Of a DNA stretch of 22,353 nucleotides, positions 20,919 to 22,353 are shown piece by piece. This DNA is from JANRLJ01 sp034437895 (GTDB taxonomy: Bacteria; Chloroflexota; Anaerolineae; Aggregatilineales; Phototrophicaceae). The stretch spans positions 1 through 22,353 of the forward strand of contig DAOTTO010000520.1 of NCBI GenBank assembly GCA_034437895.1. Direction: 5' to 3'. Both the position numbers and the translations under genes were made by a program. The notes under the pieces are model-generated. The model searched no databases. It was not told where the DNA came from and was given only the letters and a program-made list of their open reading frames with translations. The number at the start of each line of letters is the position of its first letter. Within the stretch, counting starts at the first letter, position 1.

Positions 20919-22353
20919 TTATGGCGTAGCTGTTGTCTCCGGTGTGGCTTCCGGCGCGATAGGCTCAGGGGTCGGTGGCGCGGGAACGCTGATGACGACC
21001 TGTCCATCAATGCTGATAGCATCAATCCCGATTTTGCCCTGCGCCAGAATCCGCAGCGTATGTGTCCCGGCTGCAAGGCCGCTGATGCTCGTCACCTGTC
21101 CATAGGCGATTTGCGCTGCATTCGCGTTCACCGTCTGCACGATCACGCCATCTACTTCGAGCGTAAAGCTGCCATAATCCGGCGCGGCGATAGATATTAC
21201 ATCGATCTGTGTGCCTGTGAAGGTCAGGGTTAAAGCTGCGTCCGGCGTGCTGTTTTCCGTGACGAGATAATCCGCACTCACGGCGCGTTCATCGCTAACG
21301 GTAAACCATGCCCCATTTTGGAGAATCGCGCCGTCGTCGGCTTGTACCATCAACGGCTGATTGTTGATCGAAAGCGCGATGAAATCCAGAAACGCCGTTG
21401 ATGTCCCTGCGCCGTTGAGATTGCCCGGCACGACGCGCCAACGATAACCGCCGTAAGGGATCGGTGTCGGCAGTTGGACGCTACAGCTTGTCGGACTGCA
21501 TACGGCATCGGTGCTGGTGTGGACTTGCCCATACACCAACCCGCCGCCGCCGTTCAGCACTTCCAGATAATAGCCCTGACTGTTGGCGACGGTATTCCAT
21601 GTAAACGTGGGGCGATTGGTGCTGTAGATGATCGCTTCACCGGTGGGAGAAAGTCCGCCGGGCGCAGCGGGGGTGGGGACATTGACCGAGAAGGCTTTTC
21701 CTGCCGCCGTCCATACGCCGATTCCAGCAGGATTCGCCGCTTGTACGTTCCACAAATAAGCCCCGTTGACCAAATTGAGCGTAGGTATGTTTAGGGTACA
21801 CGTCCCGCCGCTGCAAATGTCGCTTTTGTTGTACCACTGGGTGTGATACGAGGTCGTCACCGCCGGATCACCAATCCACACGTTATACCATTCCGCCGCG
21901 CTCAGATTGTTCCATGTAAACGTCGGCGAGAAAACCGTCAGCACGTTATTGGGCGTGTTGAGCGTGACGAGGCCGGGAGCAGTGGTGTTGATCGAAAAGG
22001 CCGCGCCCGTCCCCCATGACCCTAATCCGCCGGGGCCATAAGGCCGCACATTCCACAGATAATCGCCTTCGGGCAGATTCAGTGACGGTGTTTGGGTGCA
22101 AGTGCTGGGATGATTCGTACAAACGGGCGCTCCTGCCCACAACCATTCTTGATAAAGCGGCGTATAGTCGGCTTTGCCCACCCAGAGCAGATACGCGGTG
22201 GCGTTACTGACCGTGTTCCATGTAAACGTGGGGCGGCCTGTGGTGAGTGTCGTCGCGGATGGGCTGAATCCGCTGTTCGCGCCAATAGGGGCGGCACGGT
22301 TGACGACAAAATTTTCCTGTCCAGCATAGCCGTTGTTATAGATGCCGTCTGTG
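20919..22353 (-). CDS. Exported multi-module Fn3-like protein with a carbohydrate-binding-like C-terminus, 5' end outside window
   Basis: The frame is open from the right edge of the window (no start inside) to TAA at 20919, giving 478 C-terminal residues. Three modules of about 100 residues repeat the pattern 'RPTFTWNTV...Y.L.V', a Cys-x(5-6)-Cys pair ('CTNHPSTC', 'CSGGTC', 'CSPTSC') and 'GxYLWNV...GxGxW'. They look like Fn3/Ig-like beta-sandwich repeats stabilised by a disulfide, so an extracytoplasmic location is likely. A further beta-domain with 'ALTLTFTGTQIDVISI' and 'GTHTLRILAQGKIGIDAISI' resembles carbohydrate-binding, galactose-binding-like folds. The end is a Pro/Glu/Thr-rich tail with no sortase motif or C-terminal anchor. 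Function is perhaps surface adhesion or glycan binding (inference). Confidence 0.75.
   Translation of the reverse strand, partial: TDGIYNNGYAGQENFVVNRAAPIGANSGFSPSATTLTTGRPTFTWNTVSNATAYLLWVGKADYTPLYQEWLWAGAPVCTNHPSTCTQTPSLNLPEGDYLWNVRPYGPGGLGSWGTGAAFSINTTAPGLVTLNTPNNVLTVFSPTFTWNNLSAAEWYNVWIGDPAVTTSYHTQWYNKSDICSGGTCTLNIPTLNLVNGAYLWNVQAANPAGIGVWTAAGKAFSVNVPTPAAPGGLSPTGEAIIYSTNRPTFTWNTVANSQGYYLEVLNGGGGLVYGQVHTSTDAVCSPTSCSVQLPTPIPYGGYRWRVVPGNLNGAGTSTAFLDFIALSINNQPLMVQADDGAILQNGAWFTVSDERAVSADYLVTENSTPDAALTLTFTGTQIDVISIAAPDYGSFTLEVDGVIVQTVNANAAQIAYGQVTSISGLAAGTHTLRILAQGKIGIDAISIDGQVVISVPAPPTPEPIAPEATPETTATP
21594..22234 (-). repeat. DNA-level trace of the module repeat
   Basis: The word TTCCATGTAAACGT followed by GGGGCG or CGGCG occurs at about 21595, 21908 and 22215, spacings of about 313 and 307 bases. 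It encodes the 'TFTWN' strand of each module. This shows the modules arose by tandem duplication. Confidence 0.7.

Noticed and set aside
1..22353. CRISPR array, tRNA genes or toxin-antitoxin pair
   Set aside because: No regularly spaced direct repeats, no cloverleaf with a TTC loop, and no small gene pair with overlapping stop and start were found. The dispersed repeats are MITE-like, not CRISPR.

Overview
The window looks like chromosomal DNA of moderate GC content from a free-living bacterium, most likely a member of the Chloroflexota (Anaerolineae-like). This is inferred from the mix of genes: a four-domain S1 protein with acidic ends, ClpC, a YcaQ-type glycosylase, an M3 oligoendopeptidase, a GT39-like membrane glycosyltransferase with a C-terminal beta-sandwich, a QueA-like protein and many Pro/Thr-rich or acidic exported proteins. 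No rRNA gene is present, so the lineage cannot be fixed. I recognised no tRNA, CRISPR array, phage or complete insertion sequence.

Layout. 1-1620: the end of a GC-rich palindromic repeat, an enterochelin-esterase-like protein that has lost its nucleophile serine, and a small convergent hypothetical gene. 1886-6405: two housekeeping units, rpsA-like and clpC, each with its own promoter and the first with a hairpin terminator and a long leader. 6450-10366: monocistronic plus-strand genes, namely a DNA-crosslink glycosylase homologue, an acidic exported zinc metalloprotease, a terpenoid-cyclase-like alpha/alpha protein and a 79-residue orphan preceded by three stacked hairpins. 10432-12412: a decaying block on the minus strand with an MBL-fold hydrolase broken by one stop codon and an AraC regulator with an internal deletion, flanked by two adjacent non-autonomous elements. 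12435-17567, minus strand: pepF, then a translationally coupled SDR-VOC fusion and QueA-like pair, then a degraded beta-propeller gene. 17800-20861: another non-autonomous element, then a large membrane glycosyltransferase that appears to be read from a leaderless mRNA and carries repeat-derived loops. 20919-22353: the 3' part of a large exported protein made of repeated Fn3-like modules.

The most notable system is a set of MITE-like elements. One family (three copies, about 185 bp) has 18-bp imperfect terminal inverted repeats, and two copies are flanked by 4-bp direct repeats (TTAT and ACTT). The second family (two copies, about 135 bp, nearly identical) has perfect 12-bp terminal inverted repeats and, in the complete copy, a 6-bp direct repeat (ATATGC). 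The ends are unrelated, yet both families carry the same internal two-hairpin, G/C-tract core. A degraded copy of that core, and an unrelated intergenic-type repeat, appear to be read in frame as cytoplasmic loops of the glycosyltransferase. The elements lie beside the three broken genes, so element movement and gene loss may be linked here; that link is inference.
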